Shown: positions 51,774-61,143, counted from the first letter of the stretch. The stretch is DNA of 64,000 bases from Opitutia bacterium (GCA_947474365.1 CANJIU010000020.1:1-64000); one strand, 5' to 3'. The notes: a model not told the origin generated them from the letters alone. Program-made: numbers and translations.

Positions 51774-53552
51774 CTACTTTGCGATCGAGTCGTAATACGC
51801 CTTCATCACATACCACGCTTTCTTGCGCTGACCTTGGTCGGAGAGCAGGCCTTTGCGATTCCAGCCGTCTTGGTTCTGGGGATGCATGCGGGTCGGTGAT
51901 CGGAAATCGAAGAGCACCCATGGCGCGGTGCCGCGGAGATTCGGGACGTTCCGAAGCATGACGAGGTTCTTCCGGTACAGTTCCTCCTGATACTCTTCAC
52001 TCCAGCTGTGGGCGATCTCCGGCGAGCCGTGACGGCCGAAGAGCGCTTCACCGCCGAATTCCGAGAAAATCATCGGCTGTTTCGGAGCCACGTTCCATTT
52101 GAGCTGCTTGGGGTCAGCCGGGAAGGGCTTGTACCATCCGAGGTATCGATTGACGCCGACGACATCGACGGCATCCGCCACCCGGTCCTTCAGCGTAAAG
52201 GTCGAGGTAGCCTGGTCGTAGTCGATGTTGTCGAAGGCTGCCCCGACCAGGCGGGTGGCATCGAGTTTGCGGGTGAGGGCGACGAGCTCGGTCAGCACCT
52301 TGTCGCGGAAATCGGAAGGGCGGGTCTCGTTGGCGACGCTCCAAAGAATAATGGCGCCGCGGTTCTTGTCCCGATAGATCATCTCGCGCAGCATCGTCTC
52401 CGCCTTCTTGAGGACGACTGGGTTGGAGAATTCGATGCCCTGCCAGATCGGGATCTCCTCCCAGATCATGACTCCCGCTTTTTCTGCGGCTCGGCAGATG
52501 CGTTCATTCTGGGGGTAGTGCGCTGTGCGCACAAAATTGCAGCCCAAGGCCGTTACCTCCTTCAGGATGGCCGCGGCGTCGGCATCGGAGTGCGCCCGTC
52601 CCAGGCGTTGGGGGATCTCTTCGTGGACGTTGACGCCTTTGAGGAACACCGGCTTGCCGTTAAGCAGAATGTCGGTGCCTCGGGTTTCGATGGTGCGAAA
52701 GGCGATCTCATCTCGAACCAGATCGTCACCGGTGCGGAGCGTCATCGCATATGTTTTGGGAGAGGCTGGTTCCCAAAGCTGCGGCCTGGCCTCGACCTCG
52801 AAGGTGGCGTCGCCGCGCTCGTCGGTGGTTAAGGTCTTCTGCAGGCGCAGCTCCGGGATGGAAAGGGTGACCGGTTGAGGCTTTGTCGCCCCGGCGACCG
52901 TGACGCGACCCGCGATCACGCCGGTCTGGCCGCGCTTCAATTGGACCAGGTAATCCTGCACGTACGCCTGTGGGCGTTCCACGAGGAGCACGTCCCGCAG
53001 GATTCCGCCGTAGTTCCACCAGTCGAAGACCATCGCCGGAATTCCGTCCACTCGGCGGGAGTTGTTCACCATCACGACGAGGTCGTTTCCACCGTCCTTC
53101 AGCAGCTTGGTGATTTCGAATTGGAAGGGCGTGAAGCCGCCTTCGTGGCGCCCGACGAGGGCGCCGTTCAGCCAGACCGCGGCTTCGTAACTGACGCCTG
53201 CGAAATAAATGAACTGTCGCCTGTTTGGATTCTTCTTCGCGGCGAACGTGCGCTGATACCAGACGTTGCCTTCGTAGTATTTGAGTTCCGCCGACTGGGA
53301 GTTGAAGTCGCCCGGTACATCGAGGGTGAGGCCGCCGCCGAAGGCGTATTCCACGATTTCCGTGTCCTTGGTCGGCCTGCGGTTCTGGTAGAGTTTCATC
53401 GATTCTCCCTTGCCGAAGATGTCGACGATCGCGTTCCACTTCCCGTTGAGCGACTGTACCTCGGCGCAACCGTACGGGTTCATCATGAACGATTGCGCGA
53501 TGAGATTTGTCACCGCGAAGAAGCAGGCGCAGAGGACGATAAGGGCTCTCAT
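51774..53552 (-). CDS. Glycoside hydrolase family 2 enzyme (beta-glucuronidase type)
   Basis: A 592-residue secreted enzyme with a signal peptide (MRALIVLCACFFAVTNLIAQ). Sandwich domain, Ig-like domain and TIM barrel are in the standard order. The acid/base glutamate is in LWSVANETRP (about residue 410) and the nucleophile in FSEFGGEAL (about residue 500), so the catalytic pair is intact. The HGSPE-type loops after the nucleophile resemble bacterial beta-glucuronidases, which release glucuronic acid from plant or algal glycans. By eye it is less GC-rich than its neighbours. ATG 53552 starts the signal. Confidence 0.92.
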   Translation of the reverse strand: MRALIVLCACFFAVTNLIAQSFMMNPYGCAEVQSLNGKWNAIVDIFGKGESMKLYQNRRPTKDTEIVEYAFGGGLTLDVPGDFNSQSAELKYYEGNVWYQRTFAAKKNPNRRQFIYFAGVSYEAAVWLNGALVGRHEGGFTPFQFEITKLLKDGGNDLVVMVNNSRRVDGIPAMVFDWWNYGGILRDVLLVERPQAYVQDYLVQLKRGQTGVIAGRVTVAGATKPQPVTLSIPELRLQKTLTTDERGDATFEVEARPQLWEPASPKTYAMTLRTGDDLVRDEIAFRTIETRGTDILLNGKPVFLKGVNVHEEIPQRLGRAHSDADAAAILKEVTALGCNFVRTAHYPQNERICRAAEKAGVMIWEEIPIWQGIEFSNPVVLKKAETMLREMIYRDKNRGAIILWSVANETRPSDFRDKVLTELVALTRKLDATRLVGAAFDNIDYDQATSTFTLKDRVADAVDVVGVNRYLGWYKPFPADPKQLKWNVAPKQPMIFSEFGGEALFGRHGSPEIAHSWSEEYQEELYRKNLVMLRNVPNLRGTAPWVLFDFRSPTRMHPQNQDGWNRKGLLSDQGQRKKAWYVMKAYYDSIAK

Positions 53553-53908
53553 GAGATGGTTTTTTACCAATAGCTTCCGGGCCAATTATTGGCACGCCTT
53601 TTCACCCGGTTAACCTGTGGGATTGGTGGAACATGCGCTCAGCACGAAGGCCTTGAAGTGAAATGCTCTTCCACGCGCTGAAACGCGCGAAGCCCGGGCG
53701 GGTGCAACGGTGAGGGCATGCGCGAGCGGATCAAGCGGCTCGGTGGTGGCCGCAACGTTGCAGCGCCCGGCCGTGTTACGGAATCGCAGCGCGGGGATTG
53801 CATCTTGAAAGGGCTCCGTTCACTTCGCGACCGGTGGCCTGGGTGCGCGTCAGCCGAGAACCCGCGCAATCCGCGATCGGGATGTTGCGTTCTCGGAGAG
53901 GATTCCGC
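53553..53908. other. Non-coding stretch, nothing recognised
   Basis: No gene, terminator or repeat is convincing between the GH2 gene start (53552) and the DUF1552 gene end (53909). It should contain the promoter for the GH2 gene, which reads away from it. Confidence 0.4.
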
Positions 53909-55297
53909 TCAGACGTTTTTCAACCGGCCGGTCGAATCGCCGAAGCGCTCCAGCTCCCTCACTCCCGCGTGGTCGGCGAGATTCAGGAACAAATTGGAGA
54001 GCGGCTTCGACCCGTGTTGCACGAAGCGGCCGGCGGAGAGCGCGCCGCCGCCGTGGCCCGCGAGGATCACGGGCAGGTTGTCGTGCGAGTGGCGGTTGCC
54101 GTCGGCATTACCGCTGCCGTAGAGGATCCGGGAATTATGGAGGAGTGACTTGCCGTCGACGTCCTCGGTGGCGTCGAGGCGCCGGAGGAAGCCCGCGAAA
54201 CGCTCGACGTACCATTTGTCGATCTGGGCGATCTTGTCCATGCGCGGCCCGTCATTCTGGTGGTGCGAGAGATCATGGTGGCCCTCGGAGATGCCGATCT
54301 GGGTGAAGGATCGATTGTCACCGTCGTGGCCCAGCACAAACGTCGCGACGCGCGTCGAGTCCGTCTTGAACGCGATCAGCATCATGTCGTACATCAGGTC
54401 GACGTAGTCGGCGTGGCTTTGCGGAATGCCCGAGGGCGTCGCCTGGTCGGGATCGACATTGGGGCCGAACTGCTCGGCCTTCTGGATGCGTGTCTCCACG
54501 TCGCGCACGCCCGTGAGATATTGATCGAGTTTTTCACGGTCGTTGCGGCCAAGGCGATCCTGCATGCGCCGCGCGTCGTCCATCACGAAATCGAGCACGG
54601 AGCGGCGCGCGAGGATGCGCTGCTTCGCGTTTGCCGCCCGCTCTCCGTGCGGGCCGGAGCCGAAAAGCCGCTCAAACACGAGCCGCGGATTGTTCTCGGG
54701 CGTCATCGGCGTCGTCGGTGACTGCCACGAGATGTTGTACTGGTAGGCACACGAGTAACCGGAGTCGCAGGCGCCCGACTGGCGGTTGACGTCACAGGTA
54801 AGTTCGAGCGAGGGAAAGCGCGTGAGATGGCCGACGTTTTTCGCGATGACCTGGTCGATGGAGATCCCGGCGCGCACGTTCGTCGCGCTCTTGTTGAGTC
54901 GGACGCCGGTGAGGAAGACGCCATTGCCGCGTGCATGGTCGCCGGCGCCGTCTGCGCCACCCCGGGCGTTGGCGTGGTCGAGTCCACCGAGCACTTGGAG
55001 GTGCGCCCGAACCGGCTCAAGCGGGGCCAGCGTTCCGTTGAGCAGAAAATCCGACTCGCCGCCCTCCGGCCACCAGCGGGCGGGGATCGCACCATTCGGG
55101 AAAACCACGAAGGCGGTCCGCAACGGCGCACCGCTCGCCGTCGTCGCGAGACCGGTCTCACCGGCCGCCAGCATCCGGCGCGGCAGCAGTGACGCGAAAG
55201 CCGGCAGCGCCAAGCACGCTCCGAGGCCGCGCAGAAAATGACGACGGTTCATGGCGGCCTGACGTTGGAGGGCGGCGGAGTGGGCGGAGGTGTTCAT
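53909..55297 (-). CDS. DUF1552-family exported protein
   Basis: A 462-residue protein with a Tat signal (MNRRHFLRGLGACLALPAFA, from residue 16). DUF1552 blocks are seen: AFVVFPNGAIPARWWPEGGE (about residues 63-82), GLDHANARGGADGAGDHARG, and HDGDNRSFTQIGISEGHHDL near the end. It begins 3 bp after the upstream haem-domain protein stops, so the two form an operon; this pairing is standard in Planctomycetes and Verrucomicrobia. The start may be 55297 or 55252. The biochemical role is unknown. Confidence 0.9.
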   Translation of the reverse strand: MNTSAHSAALQRQAAMNRRHFLRGLGACLALPAFASLLPRRMLAAGETGLATTASGAPLRTAFVVFPNGAIPARWWPEGGESDFLLNGTLAPLEPVRAHLQVLGGLDHANARGGADGAGDHARGNGVFLTGVRLNKSATNVRAGISIDQVIAKNVGHLTRFPSLELTCDVNRQSGACDSGYSCAYQYNISWQSPTTPMTPENNPRLVFERLFGSGPHGERAANAKQRILARRSVLDFVMDDARRMQDRLGRNDREKLDQYLTGVRDVETRIQKAEQFGPNVDPDQATPSGIPQSHADYVDLMYDMMLIAFKTDSTRVATFVLGHDGDNRSFTQIGISEGHHDLSHHQNDGPRMDKIAQIDKWYVERFAGFLRRLDATEDVDGKSLLHNSRILYGSGNADGNRHSHDNLPVILAGHGGGALSAGRFVQHGSKPLSNLFLNLADHAGVRELERFGDSTGRLKNV

Positions 55298-55300
55298 CGG

Positions 55301-57970
55301 TCAGTCGGTTGATTGCTGGGGACGCGACGCCTTCGTCGCGGCGTCGGCCTGCGCGGCGGGATTCGGCTCCCGGCGTTGTTGAAACGGTGCGGAGTTCACG
55401 ATCCCTTGCAACAGCGCGGACGGTTTTCCGCCGGAGGCTTCGAGCTGGTCGACGAGTTGATCGACCGTGGCCACGTCGTAGTACTCAAGCCCGCGGCCGA
55501 GCGCGTAGGTCAGCAGTTTCTCGGCAAGGTTGTAGTAAAAATTCCGATGATGCCGCGTCGCCAGGATGTGCTTGAGTTCCCGGACGTCGGAGAACTCCTC
55601 GCCCGTGATCAATTTTCCCCCGGTCTGAATCGGCTGATTCAACTCGCTGGTGCGCCACATGCCCATGGCGTTGAAATTTTCCAGGGCGAGCCCGAGGGGA
55701 TCCATGCGGCTATGGCACGAGTGGCAGAGGGGATCCGTGGCGTGGAGGGCGAGCGCTTCGCGGAGACTCAGGGTGCGCCGGGCCGCGGCGGGGGCGGCGT
55801 CTTCGAGCGAGGGAACGTTGGGCGGCGGGGGTGGTGCCGGCGTGCCGAGGATGGCGTCGAGGATGAAAACGCCGCGTTTGACCGGCGAGGTGCGCGTGGG
55901 GTTGGAGGTCACGGCCAGCACCGTGCCCTGGGTGAGAATGCCGCCGCGGGGGCTGTCCGGCGGAAGCTTCACTTCACGCATCTCCGTGCCGCTCACGCCC
56001 TCGATGCCATAGTGCTTGGCCAATTCCTCGTTGAGAAACGTGTAGTCGCTCTCGATTAGCTCCAGCAGGCTCCGGTCCTTTTTGAGGATATGCGCAAAGG
56101 TCATCTCCGTTTCCCGGAGCATGGCGCGGCGCAGATCCCCGGTGAGATCGGGTTTGGCCTTCCGATTGAACGCCTCGTAAACCGCCCGCGCCTTCGCGGC
56201 CGCCTCCGCCTGCTCGGGCGTGCGCGTTTCGCGCGAACGGCCGCCCAGGCGCCGAAAAGTCTGCCGCGCCTCCTCGTATTCCGGACTCGGATGATCGCGC
56301 AGATAAATGTCGAGCGCCGTGATCGGGACCGTGGCGATGTCCCTCGCCTGCAGCCACTGCCCGGTAAAATTCCGCACGAATTCCTTCCCGCGCGAATCTT
56401 CCAGCATCCGCGTGATCTGCGCCGGCAACGCGGCGCGCAGCCGGCCTTCGCGCGCGAGGCGGAACAGCTCCTCGTCCGGCATCGACGACCAGAGGAAATA
56501 TGAAAGTCGGGTCGCGAGGGACCACTCGTCGATCAACGGATGCGCCTGGCCGGGCGCGAGCGGCAGCGTCCGGTCCTCGCGGAAGATGAAACTCGGCGAC
56601 GACAGCACGGCGCTCATCGCTTGGGCGATGCCCGTTTCAAACGTGGTGCGCGGCGTCGTGTAGACCGCCTCGGCTAGGTCCACGAGGCGATCGAGCCGGG
56701 CCGGTTCCACGGGGCGGCGATAGGCGCGGGAGGCGAATTTTCCCAGCACTTCGCGGGCGTAGGTCCGGCGGCTCGCCGCATCCGCCGGGACGTCGCGTGG
56801 GAAGAGTTTTTCGTAGCCACGGGGCTTGACCCAATGCTCCTCCGCAAAAGGTCCCCGCACCACCACGTCGCTTACCCGCATCCGGAGCTGGCGTAGTTGC
56901 GGCCGATCCGGGGCGACGGGCGCAACCTCAACGACGAACGCGTGCTCTCCAGCCGCCCATTCGCGATCGAAGGCGAACTCAAAAGACTTCCCGCCTTCCC
57001 GGAGAAATTCGCGGTCCAGCAGCGTCTCACCATCGACGCTGAACTTCAGCCGGCAGCGGTTCTGGTCGAATTGCTCCTCCACGTAGCGCTCGACTTGGCG
57101 AAGGTTCAACACGACCTGATACTTCCCGGCCTGAACCACCTGGTGCGTCGCGGCGACGGTCGCCGGAGTGTAATAGGAAAGGTCGAGCTCGTCGCCGGCA
57201 ATCGCGGGCGCCGGGCGGCGCATTGCCGGAGGTCCGGCCGTCTGGCTGCGCTTGCTGCGGCCCTTACCGGGAAGCGCCGGCGTGGGGTCGGTCTTCGCCG
57301 CCGTCTCCACCGCCGGTGGCGGCGTGTCGGGCAGGGTTGTTTCCACCTTGACGGTGGCAAATTTGCGTCCCGGCACGGACTTTTCCGCCACGACGCGCGA
57401 TTGCAGCGGCACCGTCTTCGTCACGATCTCCTGGGCGGCGTCGAGGTATTTTTCGAGCAGCAGCGGCGAAATCGTCAGCACGTCCGCCATGTTGTCAAAG
57501 CCCTGTCCGGTGTCGTCGGCGGGAAATTCCTTCAGAGTGTCGTAATCAAACCCCGTCAGGTCGCGGACCGTGTTGCGGTACTCCACGCGGTTCAGCCTTC
57601 GCACTGTGACGCGACCCGGGTCGGGCTTCGCGGGATCGAGGCCGAATGCCTCGCGTTTGATCCAACCTAGCAGTTTTTCCGTTTCGGCCGGCGGCAGGCG
57701 TTCCTCGTCGGCGGGCGGCATGATGCCGGTCCGGACATTTTTCAACGCCCGCAGCCAAAGCTTGGGATCGTGCAACGCGGCCGCGGACTCGAAGCGGTCG
57801 AGCCGCACGCCGCCCTTGTCGACGCCGTTGCCGTGGCAGTCGAAACAATACTTTTCGAGCACGGGTTCGATTTCGCGTCGAAACACCTCCAGCACAGGCT
57901 CGGCCGCCGCCGCGATTGCCACCGGGAGGACCATGGCAAGGGAGGCGAAGGATCGGAGGCGTGCGCGCAT
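55301..57970 (-). CDS. Haem-binding DUF1587/DUF1592/DUF1588/DUF1585 protein
   Basis: An 889-residue exported protein. A signal peptide (FASLAMVLPVAIAAAAEP) precedes a cytochrome-like haem site YCFDCHG (about residues 41-47). Then come DUF1587 (RLNRVEYRNTVRDLTGFDYD), DUF1592 (DEWSLATRLSYFLWSSMPDE), DUF1588 (RGGILTQGTVLAVTSNPTRT) and DUF1585 (HHRNFYYNLAEKLLTYALGR). These Planctomycetes/Verrucomicrobia proteins may carry electrons in degradation of sulfated polymers, but this is not proven. The C-terminal tail (ADAATKASRPQ) is encoded by a palindromic repeat at 55323-55340. Confidence 0.92.
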   Translation of the reverse strand: MRARLRSFASLAMVLPVAIAAAAEPVLEVFRREIEPVLEKYCFDCHGNGVDKGGVRLDRFESAAALHDPKLWLRALKNVRTGIMPPADEERLPPAETEKLLGWIKREAFGLDPAKPDPGRVTVRRLNRVEYRNTVRDLTGFDYDTLKEFPADDTGQGFDNMADVLTISPLLLEKYLDAAQEIVTKTVPLQSRVVAEKSVPGRKFATVKVETTLPDTPPPAVETAAKTDPTPALPGKGRSKRSQTAGPPAMRRPAPAIAGDELDLSYYTPATVAATHQVVQAGKYQVVLNLRQVERYVEEQFDQNRCRLKFSVDGETLLDREFLREGGKSFEFAFDREWAAGEHAFVVEVAPVAPDRPQLRQLRMRVSDVVVRGPFAEEHWVKPRGYEKLFPRDVPADAASRRTYAREVLGKFASRAYRRPVEPARLDRLVDLAEAVYTTPRTTFETGIAQAMSAVLSSPSFIFREDRTLPLAPGQAHPLIDEWSLATRLSYFLWSSMPDEELFRLAREGRLRAALPAQITRMLEDSRGKEFVRNFTGQWLQARDIATVPITALDIYLRDHPSPEYEEARQTFRRLGGRSRETRTPEQAEAAAKARAVYEAFNRKAKPDLTGDLRRAMLRETEMTFAHILKKDRSLLELIESDYTFLNEELAKHYGIEGVSGTEMREVKLPPDSPRGGILTQGTVLAVTSNPTRTSPVKRGVFILDAILGTPAPPPPPNVPSLEDAAPAAARRTLSLREALALHATDPLCHSCHSRMDPLGLALENFNAMGMWRTSELNQPIQTGGKLITGEEFSDVRELKHILATRHHRNFYYNLAEKLLTYALGRGLEYYDVATVDQLVDQLEASGGKPSALLQGIVNSAPFQQRREPNPAAQADAATKASRPQQSTD
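55323..55340. repeat. Palindrome inside the 3' end of the DUF1592 gene
   Basis: CGCGACG-CCTT-CGTCGCG lies in the last codons of the 55301 gene. It resembles the intergenic palindrome at 22132-22151. Its location in coding sequence suggests insertion of a dispersed element near the gene end, which extended the protein. Confidence 0.5.
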
Positions 57971-58058
57971 GGATTGGGAACGTGATGGACGGACGCGCGC
58001 CGCGCGGCAAGGATGCGCGTGCCCGAAATTTTTGCCTCCCGCTTTTCGTCTCCCCTCC

Positions 58059-58370
58059 ATGAAATCACGACTGATCGAAGTTACCTCGCTGCCCCTGGCT
58101 GTCGTCTTGCCGCTCGCGGCCCAAGCCGCTGATTCCACCGCTCCCGCCACCTGGCACGCCCAAAGCCTCGGTCAGGCGCTGGTATACATGGTGATGTTTG
58201 CTCTCGTCGGCATCCTCGTCGCCATTGCCGGCTACAAGCTGTTCGACAAGTGCACGCCGGGCGATTTGCACCACGAGATTCTGCAGAACAAGAATATCGC
58301 GGCGGCAATCATCGGAGGCTCCGTGATCCTCGGGGTCTGTATCATCATCGCCGCGGCGATGATGGGCTGA
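58059..58370 (+). CDS. DUF350 (YjfL-like) inner-membrane protein
   Basis: A 103-residue membrane protein of the DUF350 type. A signal-like first helix (PLAVVLPLAAQAADS) is followed by two hydrophobic segments (about residues 37-57 and 79-102). The block GYKLFDKCTPGDLHHEILQN with NKNIAAAIIGG is the recognisable DUF350 core. Family members occur in the E. coli yjfIJKLMC operon. Here it heads a four-gene module. It is divergent from the DUF1592 gene start (57970), with 88 bp between. Confidence 0.88.
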   Translation: MKSRLIEVTSLPLAVVLPLAAQAADSTAPATWHAQSLGQALVYMVMFALVGILVAIAGYKLFDKCTPGDLHHEILQNKNIAAAIIGGSVILGVCIIIAAAMMG

Positions 58371-58393
58371 GTGCACGCCTCTGGTCGCACGTT

Positions 58394-58786
58394 GTGAAAC
58401 GGAGCAAGACGGTCCGACGAGTGCTTCTCGGTGGTGCCTCGGCCGGCGCCATCGCCGCGGCTGTGTTGGCAACCGAGTCGCGCGTCACGCCCGAGAGCTA
58501 CTACACCAACGACTACCATCTGCCGGGCGCCGGGTATTACCATGCGCCGTTTCGGGCGTTCTTCCCGCAGCCCTACAATCACTTCGATGCGACGCGCAAA
58601 ATGTATTTTTACGGCGGCCAGTGGGGTGCGGCTCCGCACCGTAGCATCGTGAACATCTCCGCGCCCACCGCCGAGGCGGCCCGGGTCGCGGAAACGCAGC
58701 GCACGGATCTGCTGAGCTCGGGCGCCTATTACCAGCGATCCGGGTTCGGCCGCACCTCCGATTCGCATTTCTCCTCCTCCTCCTGA
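58394..58786 (+). CDS. DUF1190/YgiB-like small protein
   Basis: A 130-residue protein from GTG 58394 (MKRSKTVRRVLLGGASAGAI). The basic front end and the tail YYQRSGFGRTSDSHFSSSS resemble the ends of E. coli YgiB/YjfM (MKRTKS... and RGGFG followed by a serine-rich tail). The middle differs and is rich in tyrosine and phenylalanine. It is the second gene of the module and its stop overlaps the next ATG by one base (TGATG). I call it YgiB-like with moderate confidence because of those ends and its place between DUF350 and the ligase. Confidence 0.65.
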   Translation: MKRSKTVRRVLLGGASAGAIAAAVLATESRVTPESYYTNDYHLPGAGYYHAPFRAFFPQPYNHFDATRKMYFYGGQWGAAPHRSIVNISAPTAEAARVAETQRTDLLSSGAYYQRSGFGRTSDSHFSSSS

Positions 58787-59907
58787 TGCAACGGCACCGT
58801 TGTCCACCGCGGCCAGCCTGGCGCGAGAAGGTCGAGGAAACCGGCCTCACCTACCACACGCACGAAACGGGCCCGTATTGGGACGAATCGGCGTGTTACG
58901 AGCTGAACGCGGCGGAGGTTGACGTGTTGGAGGGCGCCGCGCGGACGTTGCACTTTCTCTGCATCGACGCCGCCGAGGCCGTGATTCAACGCGGCTGGTG
59001 GGATCGGCTCGCGATTCCCGAGGCCGCCATCCCGGCGATTCTTCGCTCGTGGGAGCGCGACGACTTCAGTCTCTACGGGCGGTTCGATCTCGCCTTCGAC
59101 GGCCACGGCGCGCCGAAGCTGCTCGAGTACAACGCCGACACTCCGACCGCGCTGGTCGAGGCGGCGGTTACCCAATGGTTTTGGTTGCAGGAGGTCCACC
59201 CCGATGCCGACCAGTTCAATTCGATTCACGAGCGGTTGATCGCGGCCTGGCGCCGCTGGTCCGGGGCCACGATTCATTTCAGCAGCGTCAAGGGAAACGC
59301 CGAGGACGAGCAGACCGTGCTCTACCTGCGCGACACCTGCGAGCAGGCCGGCGTGGCGACCCGCGCCGTGGCGATCGACGACATTGGCTGGGACGCCATG
59401 CGCCGGGTCTTTGTCGATCTCGCCGGCGCGCGGCTCACCCATTGCTTCAAACTCTACCCGTGGGAGTGGATGTGGCGGGAGGAGTTTGGCCCGCATCTGG
59501 CCCACGACGCCGTGCAATTCATTGAGCCGACCTGGAAGATGCTCCTTAGTAACAAGGGACTGCTGCCGGTGCTCTGGGAGTTGTTTCCGGATCATCCCAA
59601 CCTGTTGCCTGCCTACGAAACTGCCGTTTCGCTCGGCCCGCGCTATGTGCGTAAACCCAAGTTAAGCCGCGAGGGCGCCAATGTGACGTGGATCGATGCC
59701 GGCACTATCGTCGAGGAAACCGGCGGTGATTATGGTGATGAGGGCCACGTCTACCAGGCTGCGGTGGACCTGCCCCAGTTTGACGGCAACCGCGCGGTGT
59801 GCGGCGTATGGATCGTTGATCACGAACCGGCCGGGCTTGGCATCCGAGAGGACACCCGTCGCATCACCGGCAATCTGAGCCGCTTCGTGCCGCATTTTTT
59901 CCGCTGA
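58786..59907 (+). CDS. Glutathionylspermidine-synthase-family ATP-grasp ligase (YgiC/YjfC-like)
   Basis: A 373-residue ATP-dependent ligase. The family start is seen in PPRPAWREKVEETGLTYHTH, with HGAPKLLEYNADTPTALVEA (about residues 107-126) and NKGLLPVLWELFPDHPNLLP (about 264-283) as central blocks; the ATP-grasp residues lie in the second half (KPKLSREGANVTW). It lacks the amidase half of true GspSA. The E. coli relatives YgiC and YjfC have unknown substrates. It sits with DUF350, YgiB-like and DUF4178 genes, as in E. coli. Confidence 0.88.
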   Translation: MQRHRCPPRPAWREKVEETGLTYHTHETGPYWDESACYELNAAEVDVLEGAARTLHFLCIDAAEAVIQRGWWDRLAIPEAAIPAILRSWERDDFSLYGRFDLAFDGHGAPKLLEYNADTPTALVEAAVTQWFWLQEVHPDADQFNSIHERLIAAWRRWSGATIHFSSVKGNAEDEQTVLYLRDTCEQAGVATRAVAIDDIGWDAMRRVFVDLAGARLTHCFKLYPWEWMWREEFGPHLAHDAVQFIEPTWKMLLSNKGLLPVLWELFPDHPNLLPAYETAVSLGPRYVRKPKLSREGANVTWIDAGTIVEETGGDYGDEGHVYQAAVDLPQFDGNRAVCGVWIVDHEPAGLGIREDTRRITGNLSRFVPHFFR

Positions 59908-59908
59908 G

Positions 59909-61135
59909 ATGAGCTTCGAGAATCCCACTCCTCTCATCGTCGGCGCCACGGGCACGCTTGATGGACGCCATGTGCGCGTCGCAGGTCGGGTCGTTATGGG
60001 GATGGAAGAGCGGGGCGAGACTTACGTCTGGAACGAGTTCAACGTGGTCGACAGTTTCGGCCGCAGATCGACGCTGGTGTTCGAGGAGTCGGAAGCCGGG
60101 CCGGAGTGGAAGCTGTTCAAGATGATCGAGCCCCTCCGCTCGATGTCGGCGTCCGAGGCGGCGGCGAAGCGCGTGGGCGCCACCGTCGACCTCGATGGCA
60201 CGTCGACCCGCATCACGCTCGTCGCCGAGTCGCGCGTGCTCTGCATCGAGGGCCAGGGACCGGATGGCGTGGAAGTGGGCGACGTGGCGAAGTACTTTAA
60301 CGCGGACCGCGGCGACCGGATGTTGGTGGTCAGTTGGACCGGGGAGGAAATTGAATTTTTCGAGGGCCGCGATTTATCGGCGCAGATGATGGCGGAGGCG
60401 TTCGGCCTGCCGGGGGACGCCCCCGCCCTGGGCCGCACGTCGGGATTTTCGCGCGACACGTCCGCCGCGACCGGCGGCAACTCGATCATCGGCTACGTGG
60501 TGTTCGCCGTGTTCGCGTTTTTCAGCCTTTTTTCCTGCACCCGCTGCAACCAGGGCACGACGTCCAGTGCGCCGTCGCGGGCGACGGCGCCGCTGCCGGC
60601 GCCCAAGAAAGCCGCGCCCCTGCTGCGGCTCAACCCGGGTGCGCAGGGCACGCTGGCCCAAATTCGCTACACGATCGAAGGCCACGCCCTGGTGGAAATC
60701 GCGCGCGTGGGCGCGCGTCACGATGAACACGAGTATTCGCTGACGAGTGGCGCGGGGGAACGAGCGCTTTTGATCAACGCCCTGAACGGGCTGGAAAAGG
60801 AGTGGCATCTTTTACTGCCGGTCACCGGGAGCGCCGAGCTCTTGACGCTCAGCCCGCAGGAGGCGGCGACGCGCCGGAAGGGCGCTCCGATTCCTCTGGG
60901 TGGGCGGACGTTTCGCATCACGAGTCTCTATCAGGCGACGACCCGCGCGACGGACGGTGCTGCCGGCGCGACCGCGGTCTGGCCGGCGCTGCAGTACGGT
61001 TTCATCGCGCAGGACGGCGCCGATTGGCTGGTCGCGCGGTGGACCGAGCAGGGCGTACGTTTTTTCCGTGGTCGCACCATTGCAGAGGCGGACGTGCTCA
61101 CGGCACTCGGGCCGGGTCAGGGAAAACCACGTTGA
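59909..61135 (+). CDS. Two-domain DUF4178 membrane protein (YjfK-like)
   Basis: A 408-residue protein with two DUF4178-like units: residues about 10-175 (VGATGTLDGRHVRVAGRVVM, then TYVWNEFNVV) and about 240-400 (GAQGTLAQIRYTIEGHALVE). A membrane segment with a short cysteine pair (IGYVVFAVFAFFSLFSCTRC, about 193-212) lies between them. E. coli YjfK is a single-domain protein of about 220 residues, so this is a duplicated or fused form. The start is one base after the ligase stop, so it is in the same transcript. The function is unknown. Confidence 0.83.
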   Translation: MSFENPTPLIVGATGTLDGRHVRVAGRVVMGMEERGETYVWNEFNVVDSFGRRSTLVFEESEAGPEWKLFKMIEPLRSMSASEAAAKRVGATVDLDGTSTRITLVAESRVLCIEGQGPDGVEVGDVAKYFNADRGDRMLVVSWTGEEIEFFEGRDLSAQMMAEAFGLPGDAPALGRTSGFSRDTSAATGGNSIIGYVVFAVFAFFSLFSCTRCNQGTTSSAPSRATAPLPAPKKAAPLLRLNPGAQGTLAQIRYTIEGHALVEIARVGARHDEHEYSLTSGAGERALLINALNGLEKEWHLLLPVTGSAELLTLSPQEAATRRKGAPIPLGGRTFRITSLYQATTRATDGAAGATAVWPALQYGFIAQDGADWLVARWTEQGVRFFRGRTIAEADVLTALGPGQGKPR

Positions 61136-61143
61136 GCCGAATC

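Noticed and set aside
53718..54122. Rightward ORF across the DUF1552 gene end
   Set aside because: It mostly runs antisense to the real gene and has no recognisable domain; it is a GC-rich shadow frame.
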